Positions 45,806 to 57,900 of a DNA stretch of 64,000 nt are shown one piece after another. The notes beneath the pieces were generated by a model that had not been told where the DNA came from, did no database searches, and was given only the letters and a program-made list of their open reading frames with translations. The stretch is from Diplocarpon mali. Lineage: Eukaryota > Ascomycota > Leotiomycetes > Helotiales > Drepanopezizaceae. Numbering within the stretch: the first letter of the stretch is position 1; each line of letters opens with the position of its first letter. The position numbers and the translations under genes are program-made. The stretch spans positions 134,011 through 198,010 of the forward strand of contig JAENRP010000055.1 in assembly GCA_024741835.1 (NCBI GenBank), read 5' to 3'.

Positions 45806-46955
45806 AGACAAGTAAATATGCAGATATATAAATATATAGATACACAAGTCCATAGGTGTGTAAATGTGTAGATGATCAATATACAAATGCGCATCTAGAG
45901 ATACCGGCGCGTGCTTGTTAATTCCACATCATCATGCGTTATAGTTGTCAAGGCGTATCTTGCAGTCGCGGGAGTAGCAGCACTAGTACTCCTACCAGTC
46001 GTCGCAGCACACGATTCGACAAAGGGGCTCAGCCTCTCTGGCCTGGTCAAAGTGGCAGCTGGAGCTGCCAAGGCAGAGTAGGGGGGCTGGTGGGCCGGCC
46101 CTTGGGCCACTCTGCGTCGAACCCGACCATGTTCTTTATTTATGTCTGGATTGATTGAGGGATCAAACAATCACCCAATCAGTCCATCCGTCACGGGAGT
46201 GGTGATCCCATCCCGCTCGAGGATCTGCGGAGCCCGGACGTGTAATTATAGAGTGATTGTCTCGCTGTCTGCGAGCACGCGGGGCTCGGCCTGTGGCTCG
46301 GGCTCGGGCTCTGGAGTGTTTGGTAGTAGAGGAGAAATCGTGGATGGGGATGGGATGGGGTTTGGTTATTTCGGGAAGGGGAGATAGATAGATGGATGCA
46401 TTCTGGAAAAAGGACAATGGCGGTGGTGGAGGGAAGTACGGGCATTATCTTGCATCGCGTACACATCTACACTCCGGTCGGTGTGTTATGTAAACGTCGG
46501 CATCATTTACGTAGGTCTCGTCGACGTCGGGGTTCGAGGCTCGGGACCTATGGTGAACGAGCTGAGCCACGTGATGACACCGTCCCGACAGAGACGCAGA
46601 AGAAAAAAAGGAGAGAAGAGAGGCCAGGGGTTCGAGAATGCTGGGGCACCGGAGAGGAACCATCAGCTCCGCCGAAGGCCGCGGGGGGCTCGGGAGGACG
46701 CCGGTTTGAAACCTCCAGTTTCGGGATCCTGATCTCCATGTTTTCCAACTGGGGGCTGGTCGTCTGTCGTGGTGGTGGAGGTGGTGGTGGTGGTGGGGGA
46801 CGTCGTCGTCGTTGTGCTCGTGGTCGTAGGCTGGACGCGGGTCGCTACGGTGGCCGCCGGCTACCGTAGTCGCTCGTCGCCAGTCGCTGGCTGCTACTGC
46901 TAGCTGCTACTGTGCACAGTCGGCTACCGTACCTCGCTGGGCGCTCGTCGCGACG

Positions 46956-47020
46956 CTACGGTACGGTTTCGGCAGGCAGTAGAGTTGTAGAGTACCGTAC
47001 CGCACCGTACCGTACCGTAG
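46956..47020. repeat. Perfect 12-bp inverted repeat with GGTAC-rich arms
   Basis: CTACGGTACGGT (46956-46967) and ACCGTACCGTAG (47009-47020) are exact reverse complements, 41 bp apart, with further CCGTAC copies inside and beside the arms. It could form a hairpin in DNA or RNA about 1 kb upstream of the Nrd1-type start codon. Confidence 0.8.
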
Positions 47021-48021
47021 TCGCCTCCACCTCCCCACCTCCCACCTCGCGTTATCTCGTTGTCCACACGATGTACTCGGGCTTACGTAACCCAACCTCC
47101 CTCCACCCCCGTCCCGACGCTCCACGCCCTATGGCTGCTATTGAACCTCTCAACCTAAGGCACCTTTTGGCCCAAGATCCTGATCCGATCCTCTTAGCCT
47201 CCCCCCAAATCCCCATCCTTACCTCCTCAGCTTCCTCCCTCTTTTCTATTCCTCCGCTTATCCCTCCACTTTCCTCGCACTACATCTTCCTCCTTTTCTC
47301 CTTCAACCAGCTATTTATTCATTCGGCTGCTTCAGTCGCTTCACACTCATTGCCCCCTTCTTTACCCGGACCTTGCCTTGCCCTGCCTGCTCTTCCGCTT
47401 CGTCGCTGCTTTGCCATTCCCTTCACCCTTTACATATAGACTCTTTATTCCAGCTTCCTCGACATTCGCTCCATATTCTTTGTTCTGCCCTGCATATTGC
47501 ATCTCTGGACTGTCCTCCTACCAAGACCGCATCGATTGCAATCAAGTATACCTACGAGAGAAGAGAGAAAAGGAAAAAAAAAAAAAAAACCGCCCCTCCG
47601 AAAAGAAAAGAAAGAGAGAGGGAGAGGGAACGAAAATTTCTTGCCCATCGCCGAGTCCCGCATCCCCGTCGTCGATGTTTTTCGCTTCCATGCCGACTTG
47701 AAAAACCTGTACCATACCACGGCTAGCAATTAATCTACGCAAGACTCTGTTCATACCACACATCCCCCCGCCGCCGCAGACTTCTTTTCGACATTAATCA
47801 ACCCGGCAGACCGGGCGAAAGTCGTTTACTTCGGCCGTCCATTGGCTCGCCCATTGATCGCTTGCTTTCTCATTTCGTCGATCAGCAGAGGAGATTCGAT
47901 TGCTGCGTCTTGTTCATCAACCCACATCAGTGCCTCCTCGGGCACTCCCCAATCCGCCAAAACGGCTGTACTCTCGTCTCTTGTGCGGGACAGCGTCGCC
48001 CTGCCACCTCACCTTCGCAAG

Positions 48022-50511
48022 ATGCAGGAGATACAGACATCAACGCCCCAGGGGGGGGCGGGCACTGCGGCTGCCAGCAGGATCTCCGGACACGCTTCGA
48101 AGCCTTCGAACAGCGAGACGGGCTTCTCTCACGGCGCCTACAGCTCCAACCAGGTCTCGATGGGTGGGTACGGGGACAGACACCCGCGCCGGGTGAACAT
48201 TCCTTCGATCAACACCCAGCCGACGGATCGACAAGCACACAGTGATCTGGTGACCCCCGGCACCGCCTTCGATATGCAGTTCACCCCCTTGCTTCCCTCC
48301 CAGCTCCTCCTCGGGTCTCCGTTCCAGACCGGCTCGCCGGCCGCCTACCCTCAGTTCCACAACTACGCCGCGTTCCAGCAGCCGCACCAGCAGCAGGCGC
48401 AGCAGCAGAACGCGGCCCCCCTCTCCCCTCCCCTCTACCAGACCCTCGTCTCTCCGTCGACCTATGGGGCACCTCAGTTCTACAACCCCCAATCGCCCAC
48501 CGGGAATGGCTTCGCGAACCTGAACAGCCAGATGAGCCAGATGCAGATCCAGCCCTCGTCTCCCGTACAGATGTCCCCGGGGCTGGTTTCGGGCACCAGC
48601 CGGACCGTGTACCTGGGCAACATCCCCCCGGAGACATCCGCGGAGGAGATCCTGGGGCACGTGCGAAGCGGGCAGATCGAGTCGGTCCGGCTCCTGCCCG
48701 ACAAGAACTGCGCTTTCATCTCCTTCCTGGATGGGAGCTCTGCCACCCATTTCCACTCGGATGCCATCTTGAAGAAGCTTTCGATCCGTGGCCAGGACAT
48801 CAAGGTGGGGTGGGGGAAGCCCTCGCAGGTGCCGACGTCGGTCGCCCTGGCCGTCCAGCAGTCCGGTGCCTCCCGGAACGTGTACCTGGGAAACCTCGAG
48901 GAGACGGTCACCGAGGATGAGCTCCGGGAGGACCTGAGCAAGTTTGGGCCCATCGACACGGTCAAGATTGTCCGTGAAAAGGCAATCGGCTTCGTCCACT
49001 TCCTGTCTATCGGCAACGCGATCAAGGCGGTTGCCCAGCTTCCCCAGGAGCCCAAGTGGCAGGCCCCCCGACGGGTGTACTATGGCAAGGATCGTTGCGC
49101 CTACGTTTCCAAGACCCAGCAGCAGAACGCGGCTCAGTACCTCGGCATCGCCCCGGGATACGCGCACGTGCTGAATGGCGCGGACCGTGATCTGATTTCC
49201 AACGCTCTGGCGCAGCAGTCCGTTGCGGCGGCGGCGGTGGCTACCACGGCCGGAGGCATCAACAACCTCGGCAACCGCACGGTCTACCTCGGAAACATCC
49301 ACCCCGAGACCACCATCGAAGAGATTTGCAACGTGGTCCGGGGTGGACTGCTGCATCACATCCGATACATACCCGACAAGCACATCTGCTTCGTCACGTT
49401 CATCGACCCTACCTCTGCCGCTTCCTTCTACGCTCTGAGCAACATGCAGGGTCTGATGATCCACAACCGGAGACTGAAGATCGGGTGGGGGAAGCACTCG
49501 GGCGCGCTCCCAGCGGCTATCGCTCTGGCTGTCAGCGGTGGGGCGTCGCGCAACGTCTACGTGGGAAACCTGGACGAAACCTGGACCGAGGAGAGGCTGA
49601 GGCAGGACTTTTCCGAGTACGGTGAGATCGAGCTCGTCAACACTCTCCGCGAGAAGAGCTGTGCGTTTGTCAATTTTACCAACATTGCCAACGCCATCAA
49701 GGCGATTGAAGCTGTCCGGGGCAAGGATGATTACCGCAGGTTCAAGGTCAACTTTGGCAAGGATCGTTGTGGAAACCCTCCTCGTCAAGTGCAGCAGCAG
49801 CAGCAGCAACATCAGCAGCATCAGCAGCATCAGCAGAATGCCCAGTCCCCCCGCAACGACGGGGTGAACTCGCCTCCCCCAAACAGCGGGGGTCTTCAAC
49901 CCAGCCAGAACGGAAGCTCGCCAACCCACTCCCACACTCCCGGCTCGATCAACGGCAGTCAGGGGTTCCCGCAGCCGGCTCCGACCCCGTCAACCATCCT
50001 CAACGCTGGCAGCAACAACCCGCTTACGATGTACCTCAATCAAGTCTCTCAACAAGCACAGCAGCAGCAGCAGCAACTCGACCCCTACTCCGTCGCTCAG
50101 CTCCACCAGCAGCAGCAGCAAGTTCTCCAGGCTCAACAAGCCGCCCTCTATGGCAACGGCTCCCAGGACATCGATGCGCTAGACGTACAGCAGCAGGCCA
50201 TGGGTCACCAACCGTCCGCCAGCATCAACGGTTTCCAGACGGGATCTTCCGCGGCCCCTACGATGAACGGACTGTTGGCGCCTGCTCGTAGCCAGCACAA
50301 CCGCGCCGTCAGCTTACCGGTCTTCGCTCAGCAGATCCAAGAGAACGGCCTGCAGAACGGCGACCAGCAGAGACGCGGCCACCAATATCAAAGCTCGTTC
50401 TCGGGTCTCGGCAACGGTACCTACGCGAACGGCTACGGGCTTACGATCCAAGACAACTCGGGGATGAACGGGCTCAACGGATGGGTCGAGGAGGAGGTCG
50501 TCGGTAACTGA
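48022..50511 (+). CDS. nrd1: Four-RRM RNA-binding protein, Nrd1/Msa2-type
   Basis: Single exon of 829 residues starting at the first in-frame ATG (MQEIQTSTPQGG); the upstream open frame lacks an ATG. After a disordered, Gln/Pro-rich N-terminus come four RNA-recognition motifs at about 194-268 (TVYLGNIPPETSAEE), 284-355 (NVYLGNLEETVTEDE), 418-490 (TVYLGNIHPETTIEE) and 508-580 (NVYVGNLDETWTEER), each followed by VGWGK- or YYGKDRC-like ends. The tail is rich in Gln (about 587-612 and 675-725) and disordered. The RRM arrangement matches fission yeast Nrd1/Msa2, which binds U/C-rich mRNAs and delays sexual differentiation, and its uncharacterised filamentous-fungal relatives. A cytoplasmic mRNA-binding, stress-granule-type role is inferred. 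Very strong codon bias toward G/C ends suggests good expression. A 631-codon antisense frame is a shadow. Confidence 0.9.
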   Translation: MQEIQTSTPQGGAGTAAASRISGHASKPSNSETGFSHGAYSSNQVSMGGYGDRHPRRVNIPSINTQPTDRQAHSDLVTPGTAFDMQFTPLLPSQLLLGSPFQTGSPAAYPQFHNYAAFQQPHQQQAQQQNAAPLSPPLYQTLVSPSTYGAPQFYNPQSPTGNGFANLNSQMSQMQIQPSSPVQMSPGLVSGTSRTVYLGNIPPETSAEEILGHVRSGQIESVRLLPDKNCAFISFLDGSSATHFHSDAILKKLSIRGQDIKVGWGKPSQVPTSVALAVQQSGASRNVYLGNLEETVTEDELREDLSKFGPIDTVKIVREKAIGFVHFLSIGNAIKAVAQLPQEPKWQAPRRVYYGKDRCAYVSKTQQQNAAQYLGIAPGYAHVLNGADRDLISNALAQQSVAAAAVATTAGGINNLGNRTVYLGNIHPETTIEEICNVVRGGLLHHIRYIPDKHICFVTFIDPTSAASFYALSNMQGLMIHNRRLKIGWGKHSGALPAAIALAVSGGASRNVYVGNLDETWTEERLRQDFSEYGEIELVNTLREKSCAFVNFTNIANAIKAIEAVRGKDDYRRFKVNFGKDRCGNPPRQVQQQQQQHQQHQQHQQNAQSPRNDGVNSPPPNSGGLQPSQNGSSPTHSHTPGSINGSQGFPQPAPTPSTILNAGSNNPLTMYLNQVSQQAQQQQQQLDPYSVAQLHQQQQQVLQAQQAALYGNGSQDIDALDVQQQAMGHQPSASINGFQTGSSAAPTMNGLLAPARSQHNRAVSLPVFAQQIQENGLQNGDQQRRGHQYQSSFSGLGNGTYANGYGLTIQDNSGMNGLNGWVEEEVVGN

Positions 50512-52644
50512 GGACCGATCGAGAGGGGGGGTGGGGTGGCGATTTGGGGGGCTTGGACACCTGCATGGATACTCGTTTTAATACTTGGGACTTCACTGTG
50601 TTTGCTTATTTCTTTTCCACCTCTGCCAATTATCCGCCTCTCTTTTTCGGGTTTCCTTTTTTTTTTTTTTTTTTTTTTTTNNNNNTTTCTCGGAATCTGC
50701 CGCCGTTGTTCTTGATGGGAGCAGTTCATTCGCTTTGCGGGGATGGTCCCCTTTCGTTGAAGGGGTCTGCAATGCTTCGCTTGCTTTATAGCAGCGCTGT
50801 AGTCTCTGGCCCTGCTTCTGGGGAAGCAGAGGTCGGGTGGAGAGAGGAGGGCTTGTGTTTGTGTTTGCAGAGCGAGAAGGATTGGAAAATGGGTAATGCA
50901 ATAGGCAGATGAGAATCGACCGACTTGTTACTGGGGCGCTTTCCGTGTGCTGCAAGATTGAATCTGAACTTCAGGGGCTTGGGTGTGAATCAATCGGGTG
51001 GGATTTGAGAGATGGGGAGCTCTGTTGGCATGTCTCTAGGCTGGGACGCTGTCTGATCGGGATGCGACACCCTGCATGGGTGGGATTAAAGCAGTGCCCC
51101 TTTTCTTGCAGGTGTACTCCACACAGCTCAACAAATGAGCATCTGATGTAAAACTACGAGGTGGGGGGATCGCAGGTTCACGGAGGCCGGGGGACTGAGA
51201 GAATGTGTCGCTTGAGTTGCCTTGCCTTGTCGGCGAAGGCACTTGGTTTAAAAGCCTGAGTTGGGATCTGGGATATGGAGAAGAGAGGGCTTGTGTCTGT
51301 GTGCTTGGGGGATGAATCACAGGAGTTTTCTTCTATCTTTGCAGTTGGATTAATTACTAGGCTGTATCTTTCTCTCTGTCCCTTTTAACGTGTTGTGTTA
51401 GCTATAAACGACGTAGCACTGTAGGACCTCTTGTCCTTCTAAGACCAAGGGTACCTATCCCTTGGGTCGTACATCCTCTCTCTAGCTCTACCCTATCTTA
51501 GAAAGCTTCTCATGGATGGGATAAGGCTCAGTAGGACCTATTTAACGTAGACTTCAAGGGCGTCTCAGGCCTTCCTTTTCTGATTCTCCAATCACTCGAC
51601 AACTCTCGGCATTTGCGTATCTGCGTAACTGAGAAAAGTCAACGACGCCCCTCGGATATAGCTCTCGCTCGCGAGTCCGGCGCTCATCCTGCTTCGCACC
51701 TCGCAACCTCTCTTCCTCCGCGAATCGTCCTTGTGTTGCCGCAATAACCGCTTGACGCGCAGGGAGGCCGAAAGTCGTCATGCAGTGCTATGATGGCCAC
51801 AGGGTCACGAGTCTGCTGGAGCATTGCACTCTCTGAGACTCGGGTCCTCGCCGATGTGCCTGGTAGACCAGCTCTCTAACGAGAGATGGTGGCTGGCATA
51901 ACTGGATGAGCTGGTGTGGCCTTTGTATTGCAGCGTCACGCTCTCTACACACCTCGCACCCGGGCCATACGTCAACTCTGTACCCGCTCGGTGCGAGCTG
52001 CCATCTCATCCACAGCACCGCGCGTCTGCATGCGCTGAGGTCTCGGCGCGGGGAACGTCGAGCCGTCGCACGAAGCGCGCTCGTTTCAGATGCCGAAGTG
52101 CAACGGTCGTGTCCCTCGGCCGACGTCAACACGCCTTCTCGCTTACAGCGGGTACCATGAAAGGGGCTCACAACAAGAGCCAAGGCGCGGAGAGTATGCT
52201 CAAACACGGGATGGCATCAATCTGATTGCTCGTCTGATACATCAGGAGAATCCCAAACATACCCCCAAAAGCCGTGAAGAGGGGCGCCGTCTTCTGCACA
52301 TGGGAGGGTCGGGGCGCTTGCAAACCAAGAGGCCGGAGTCAATACCCCCCCCACCACGACGCAGATTCGCTCCGTGCCCAAGTGCCCAGACAAAGCTGAC
52401 TCAGCTGCTCGCCGTCAACCTCCCCCTCTCCAAGCACAATCCTTTTCACATCTTCCCCCCCTCTCCCCCCCTCCTCTGCGAATTCATAGCCACGCGCAAG
52501 CACCTTCGTCCGATATCTCCCAGCTGGGGGCTACATCGCATCGCACAACCTCCCTCGACCCCGCGATTCCCCTCAAGGACCCCGCCCAACTCGAGAAGCT
52601 TGCCGACGAAAAAAACACCCCGCGCACACCACCGGACGGGCGTA
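50512..52644. other. Intergenic, no firm gene
   Basis: 3' flank of the RNA-binding protein gene, with a poly-T run and five undefined bases (50681-50685). From about 51400 to 51550 lies a segment sharing GTAGCACTGTAGGACCT with 12884-12900, probably a repeat fragment. Minus-strand frames at 51554-51781 (75 codons, charged, ending LRRP) and 51788-52207 look partly protein-like but have no recognised domain. The last 250 bases before 52645 are CT-rich. Confidence 0.45.
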
Positions 52645-53391
52645 ATGTCGACCCGCGACACCTACCGGATCGCACACACAGCCCGCTGCAAACTGCGGAT
52701 GGCCGCCGACTCGCCCGACCGCAACCTCCGCTTCATCCTCGGGCACGCCTTCACGCTCGACAGCCTGCGCCTGCGCATCGCCGAGATCGAGGTCGGCGGC
52801 AGCGCCGACGCGGATTCCGACTCGGACCCGGCGGAGATGGAGGGTCGTGCGGTCTGTCCTGGCGCCGCGCCTCCACCGAAGCAGGGAGCCGGGACGTGCG
52901 GGCCGCGCAGAGTCAGCTTCCAGGAGAAGAGCCTGAGCTGGGGCACAAGCAAGGCCAGCGCGCGGAGGGGGAACCGAAGCCCGCCGCCGCCGCCGCCGCT
53001 GGACGAGGACACGGAGAGCGGCGGCGACGACGACACCGACGACGACACCGACGACGATGCCGCCGCCACGGACGAGGACGAGGACCTCGGGCTGGTGAGG
53101 TTCGGGTCTGCGGCTGCGCAGCCGCCGCGGATCTCGGACGGGGAGGAGGTCGAGGCCGAGGCGCTCGCCGGCCGGGGAGGAGGCGTCGAGGTCGGAGCGA
53201 AGATCTACAGCGACTCGGAGCTCAAGGCTCTCTGCGCGGGCGAGGGGGATACGGAGCTCGCAAAGGCCTACGGACGCATTGCCGGCTGCCCGTGTCATGG
53301 GGGCGAGGGGCCGCACCTCGAGAAGCTCTGGGCGCTGCCGCAAGCCCGGGGGGCGCTGGGGCCGAGGATGGCGGTCATGAGTATCGCGTAG
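52645..53391 (+). CDS. Conserved-type fungal hypothetical protein with acidic middle
   Basis: Single-exon frame of 248 residues from the ATG at 52645 (MSTRDTYRIAHTARCKLRMA). The basic N-terminal part with DRNLRFILGHAFTLDSLRLRIAEIE is a pattern I associate with a widespread Pezizomycotina protein of unknown function. The middle is disordered and very acidic (runs of Asp/Glu around residues 125-150). The C-terminal part contains CPCHGGEGPHLEKLWALP. There is no signal peptide or membrane segment. The frame is open 185 codons further upstream from another ATG, but that stretch crosses a CT-rich promoter-like region, so the internal ATG is preferred. A nuclear or cytoplasmic adaptor role is possible but not shown. 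Confidence 0.7.
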   Translation: MSTRDTYRIAHTARCKLRMAADSPDRNLRFILGHAFTLDSLRLRIAEIEVGGSADADSDSDPAEMEGRAVCPGAAPPPKQGAGTCGPRRVSFQEKSLSWGTSKASARRGNRSPPPPPPLDEDTESGGDDDTDDDTDDDAAATDEDEDLGLVRFGSAAAQPPRISDGEEVEAEALAGRGGGVEVGAKIYSDSELKALCAGEGDTELAKAYGRIAGCPCHGGEGPHLEKLWALPQARGALGPRMAVMSIA

Positions 53392-54974
53392 TGCTGGGCT
53401 CGGATACTGGGTGGGAGGTGCAGGCTGGACAGAGGGCGTCGCACTGGAGGGAGTCAGGTGGCGTTTGGGGGTTCTGGATCTTGGGTAGGCCGGCCGTCCA
53501 TGGGACTTCGGGATAGCGAGCAGGTGTCACGGTTGGTCTGGATGGATGGGTGGGTGCGCGTCCTTCACATCTTCCCCCGTGGCGCCGCGCAGAACCTGTC
53601 ACATCGCATGGGCACATTCCTGAGGAAACGCCAGGCATTCCAACCCCGCCCCTTTCCCCGAGCTGCCGGGGGCATCGTCAACTCGACGTCCACCTTCACA
53701 CGCCCGCATCTCCTCCACGCCAGGGAGCGGGAGCAGGAATAGGGGAGAGAACAGGAGCAGGACCTGTTGCTTGGGACTCGGGAGGCGCTCTGGAGACGCA
53801 AGAAATCCCACGGCCGCCGTTCCCCCCGCGTGGGTGCGATCTCGACCGGGTGCCGTCGACGGAGCGGCAGGTTGGCTGGCAGGAGCAGCGGCCGGACAGA
53901 ATCCTCACCTACTCGAGGGTCGAGGGGTACTCGACGCAACTTGGGTGATGCAGATATCACGCGAGCCACACGACCACTGCTCGAGTCCACTCGATCGGTT
54001 GTTAGGCGGGCCGACTTGAACAGACACCCGAGGAGTGCTCTGGCAGTTTTGACGACGGCAGGATTTCTCTACCTTGACGAGAATGCATGAAAGAGCATAC
54101 ATGTGCATATATATGTGTATATATATATCTCCCTCTCCCCCTCTCCCTCTCTCTACGCGCCACTGTCCACACCCGTAGTCCCGTTCGCTACACCACCACG
54201 CTACACCCCACTCACAGCACCCAGCAGTCTACCCGCGCTCGAAGCACGCAAGACCCTCTCTCCAACCCGAGCATTCCCGCCCCCAACTCCCCAGCCATGC
54301 AGGTCTGGCATACGGGGGATCTCTGACCGCGAAATGTCTTTTCTTCTCTCTGTTTTCCTCTCTGTTTCCCTTTCTGTTTCCCTTTCTGTTTCCCTTGTCC
54401 CTGTTCCCCTTGTTCCTCCTCTCTCCTCTCTTCTTCCTCACTTCGATATACGTACAACTTCTACCCACACGTGCTTGCAAGAATCCTCTCCTCCCCGTCT
54501 CTCTCACGCATATTTATATATTCGTACGTATACACAGCTTTCAATCCGCTCGCCAGCATATTTCTTCTCACAGCCTCATCAAGCAGCGCAACCTCACACT
54601 GTGTAGAGCTTACAGTACGATTTCTTTAGCTGTGTGCCAAGGATGGCACGCGCCGCATTATCTTCATATTTTCATTACACAAATTCCCGTTCCCACATAC
54701 CCAAACACGTCCAGAGACTGTGCATACCGCTGGGCCCACGTAACGCGACGACCAAGAATACCCGAAAATTGGAAGTCTATCTATATCTATCTATATTCGC
54801 ACGGGTAATGTACATTGAAAAGAGAACTCCATGCGTGAGCAAGCACGCATGTTTCGCTGAGAACGCCGGTAGGATGCCAAGGTGCGCAAAAGCCGACAAG
54901 CGACAACGGCCTCAAGGTTGTGAACGAGAAACAAGGCGTGAGTTGAAGGTGAGAGGTGTGGGTTGCCGGAGCGC
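53392..54974. other. Intergenic between convergent genes, no supported gene
   Basis: Holds the 3' flanks of the acidic hypothetical protein (plus) and the ABC transporter (minus). Low-complexity tracts include TATATA/CTCCCT (54105-54160) and TTTCCCTTTCTG repeats (54350-54420). Open frames show no domain or splice support. Confidence 0.5.
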
Positions 54975-57900
54975 CTATTCAGCCTTCTTGCTAGCCTTGG
55001 TGCGTAGCTTCATGCACAGGTACACCATGGCGTAACTACTGATGGCGAACAGCGTCACGATGGCCGCATCTCTCCAGCCGTAGTAGTACTCGGGGATGTT
55101 GACGGTGGCCATGTAGTCGGCTCCGGACTTGTACTGACACACTTTGCACCCGCTCGTGGCGTCGGGGTTCGTGAGGTTTGCCGCCGAACCCTTGTCCTGC
55201 AAGTAGTCGGCCAGGTACTCGAAGCAAGTCTGCCCGGATATCGGGGTGTCGAACAGGGCAAACTCGCGCTCGCTGCAGACGACGTCCTCGCCGTAGACGG
55301 TGAAGGTCAAGAGCGCCCCCATCAGGTAATTGAAGGGATTCAGCCAGTAGATCCAGTAGCGCCAGAACTCTTGGATCTGGTCGTACGGGACGAGCACCCC
55401 ACAGAAGGAGATCAGCGTCCCGAGGAGGATGGGATTGGCGAGCGAGGCGAAGGTCGCGTTAGGTGCGTAGGCCGCGATGAACTGGCCGATACCCGTGTAG
55501 ACAAACTCGTACATGATGACGACGTACAGCACCGAGAGTGTCTTGCCCGAATCGGTCGAGAAGCCGGTGGTCCAGTACCAGCAGACGAAGTAAAGGATAC
55601 CGCAAACGACAAGGTAGGGCAGCTCAGAGACAATGAGGCCGGTCACGAAGGCAACCCAGGAGTACATCTTTGACTTCTTCTCGCGAGTCTCGTAGATGTC
55701 ACGACGGTCAATGAAGAGGGGTTGGAGCTGTGCGATGACACCAGGCGCCACGAACATGAAGGTGAAGACCGAGAAGAGACGGAGTTGGAGGTCGCTAACA
55801 GTGTTCCCAATATCCCAGAACGAGAAGCCGTTGAAGAGACCAGAGAAGATGTGTAGTGCTACCTTGTTGTTGATGTAGTCCTACGGTATGGTTAGTTCAT
55901 GTTCTGAAAGCATACACAGACTGGCTTGCGAGATCCCTAGGCGGGCAGGGTCCTAGAGCCCACTCTGGGGGGTTGGCACTTACAGTGTTCCGCCACAGAG
56001 ACACGTTCATACGCTGCGTGACTAGCTTCAGTTGTTCCAAGAGGGGTGTGGCAAACTCGTAGCCGTCGTCCACAGTCCCGGGTTCCTTGGCCGCGGCCTC
56101 GGCGATGATGCGGTCCAGTTCCTCCACAGTGTACTTGTGCTCGGGTGATTCGAGCCAGACCTTGTTCCAGTCAGTGGTCTTGCTTAGAGGACCAGAGACG
56201 ACGTCGATCATGTGTTCGGCTGGGTTGGCCTCGATCGGGCAGGGCGCGCCGTAGCGTGCGAAGTAGCCCTTCAGCGTTGATGCGTTGGGGCCGATATCAC
56301 CAAAGTAAACGGTCTTTCCTCCTCTCTGGAGGAGCAGGAGGCTGTCGAATTGCATAAACAGTTGGGCACTGGGCTGATGAATGGTGACGAGGACGGCTTG
56401 GCCAACGTCAGCTAGCTTGCGGAGGAAACGTACGGTATTGAACGCCGCTTGACCATCGAGACCCGAGGTAGGCTCGTCGAGGAAGATCAGGATGCTAGGC
56501 TTCGAGACGAGTTCCACTCCGATCGTCAGACGCTTGCGTTGCTCGACGGAGAGACCGGCGCCGGTAGAGCCGATGAGGGTGTTTTCGATATCATGCATCT
56601 CGAGCAGGTCAATGATCGTGTCGACATACTGCAGTTTCTTTTCCCTTGGTGTCGTCCGTGGCTGGCGCAGGAGAGCAGAGAACTCGAGAGCCTCCCTGAC
56701 AGTAGCCAGAGACTCGTGAACGTCCAATTGTTCACAGTATCCAGCAGACCGCTGGAAGCTGACATTGAGAGGTCGACCGTCGACGAGGATTGACCCGTGG
56801 ATAGTACCGTCTGTCTTGCGCTGCGCGAGCACATCCAAGAGAGTCGTTTTGCCGGCACCCGACGATCCCATCAGGGCACCCAGCATCCCAGGCTTGACCC
56901 ATCCCTGGACATTGTCCAAGAGAACCCGGTCACCGGAAGGAGTCTTGACAGTATAAGTGAGGTTCTTCCAGGTGAAGACGGAGGTGTTGCGGACGAGCTC
57001 GTCATCGGTTCGCTCGACGACTCTGGTCTCCGAGGAATCGATTGACCCCGAAGGTTCGTTGCGGCTCCCTTCAGACCGTTGAGATTCTTCATCTGCGACC
57101 AGCAGGTGGGTTTTCTTGGCATTTTCGCGCGGGATCAGCAGGAAGCCACTGTTTCCGGATGCCGAGTCCCAGTTATTGGTGCAGTAGACGGTGATGGCGA
57201 CATATAATGCCCACCACGCCAGATTGATTCCAAAGTTGCGCCAGATGTTGTCTTTTGAGTAGGAGAGGGACTCGAGGTACTCCTCGCCCGTGAGGTTTGT
57301 CGCGCCTTGCTTCGCGCCAGCGACTCCAGTACAAGCCTGGAAAGCCGAGTCGTTGTAGCCTGGGCCGTTTGGCACAAGATTGGGCCCGACACAGGGGATC
57401 ACGGTGTCCTTGAACTCATTCGCAAGGATCGCCGAGAAGCCGTAGGCGAGGGGGTTGAGCCAATAAATCCAGACGAACCAGTCTTGCATGCCCTTCTTGG
57501 GGATCATATACCCCGCGTACGTGACAAAGGCCGAGACCAGGAATCCCGAGACCTTGCTCGCCGCGTCGAAAGAGGAGAAGGCAGCTCCGACCGAGCGGAA
57601 GCAGGCCGTCATACACATGGTGCTGGAGAACACAATGATCCAGAAGGTGAAGAACGCTCCGGCCGTCGTCTTCAACCCGACCATGAAGTAGAGGATCAGA
57701 GAAAAGGACGAGATCTGGAAGAAGATGACTGGAATATCTGCGGTCACTTGGGCCAGACAGAAGGCGGCAGGGTGATATAAAGCCTGTGTTCACGTTAGTG
57801 GACATTGTCTCGAGACACCTTCTCGAGCGCGGCCGGATCGGGTGGCTTACGAAGGATTTATGTTTCGCGAGCACTGGGCGACCGGTGAAGGAGTCGGTGA

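Larger units (their letters stand above)
44324..48021. other. Long GC-rich intergenic region and leader of the RNA-binding protein gene
   Basis: 3.7 kb with no supported gene. It holds the GGCGGA and 14-bp arrays and the inverted repeat listed separately, GGTGGT/GTCGTC tracts (46770-46850), a CT-rich tract from about 47160 to 47460 typical of a fungal transcription start area, and poly-A/GA tracts at 47560-47630. The leader of the downstream gene is therefore probably long (about 0.5 kb or more). Open frames here follow the repeats. Confidence 0.5.

Noticed and set aside
46520..46560. Possible second tRNA suggested by GGGGTTCGAGGCTCGGGACC
   Set aside because: The flanks do not pair into a T stem and no matching acceptor or anticodon arm is present.
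48040..49935. 631-codon minus-strand open frame
   Set aside because: Fully antisense to the four-RRM gene; it follows the strong G/C third-position bias of the sense gene and has no domain.
51554..52207. Two minus-strand frames that look partly protein-like
   Set aside because: No domain, no splice link between them that I could make convincing, and the region adjoins a repeat fragment; kept only as a remark.
52374..53516. 380-codon plus-strand frame overlapping the acidic hypothetical protein
   Set aside because: Composition is Arg/Gly/Ala-rich as expected for a shifted frame of GC-rich coding DNA; the other frame has the family-like N-terminus.
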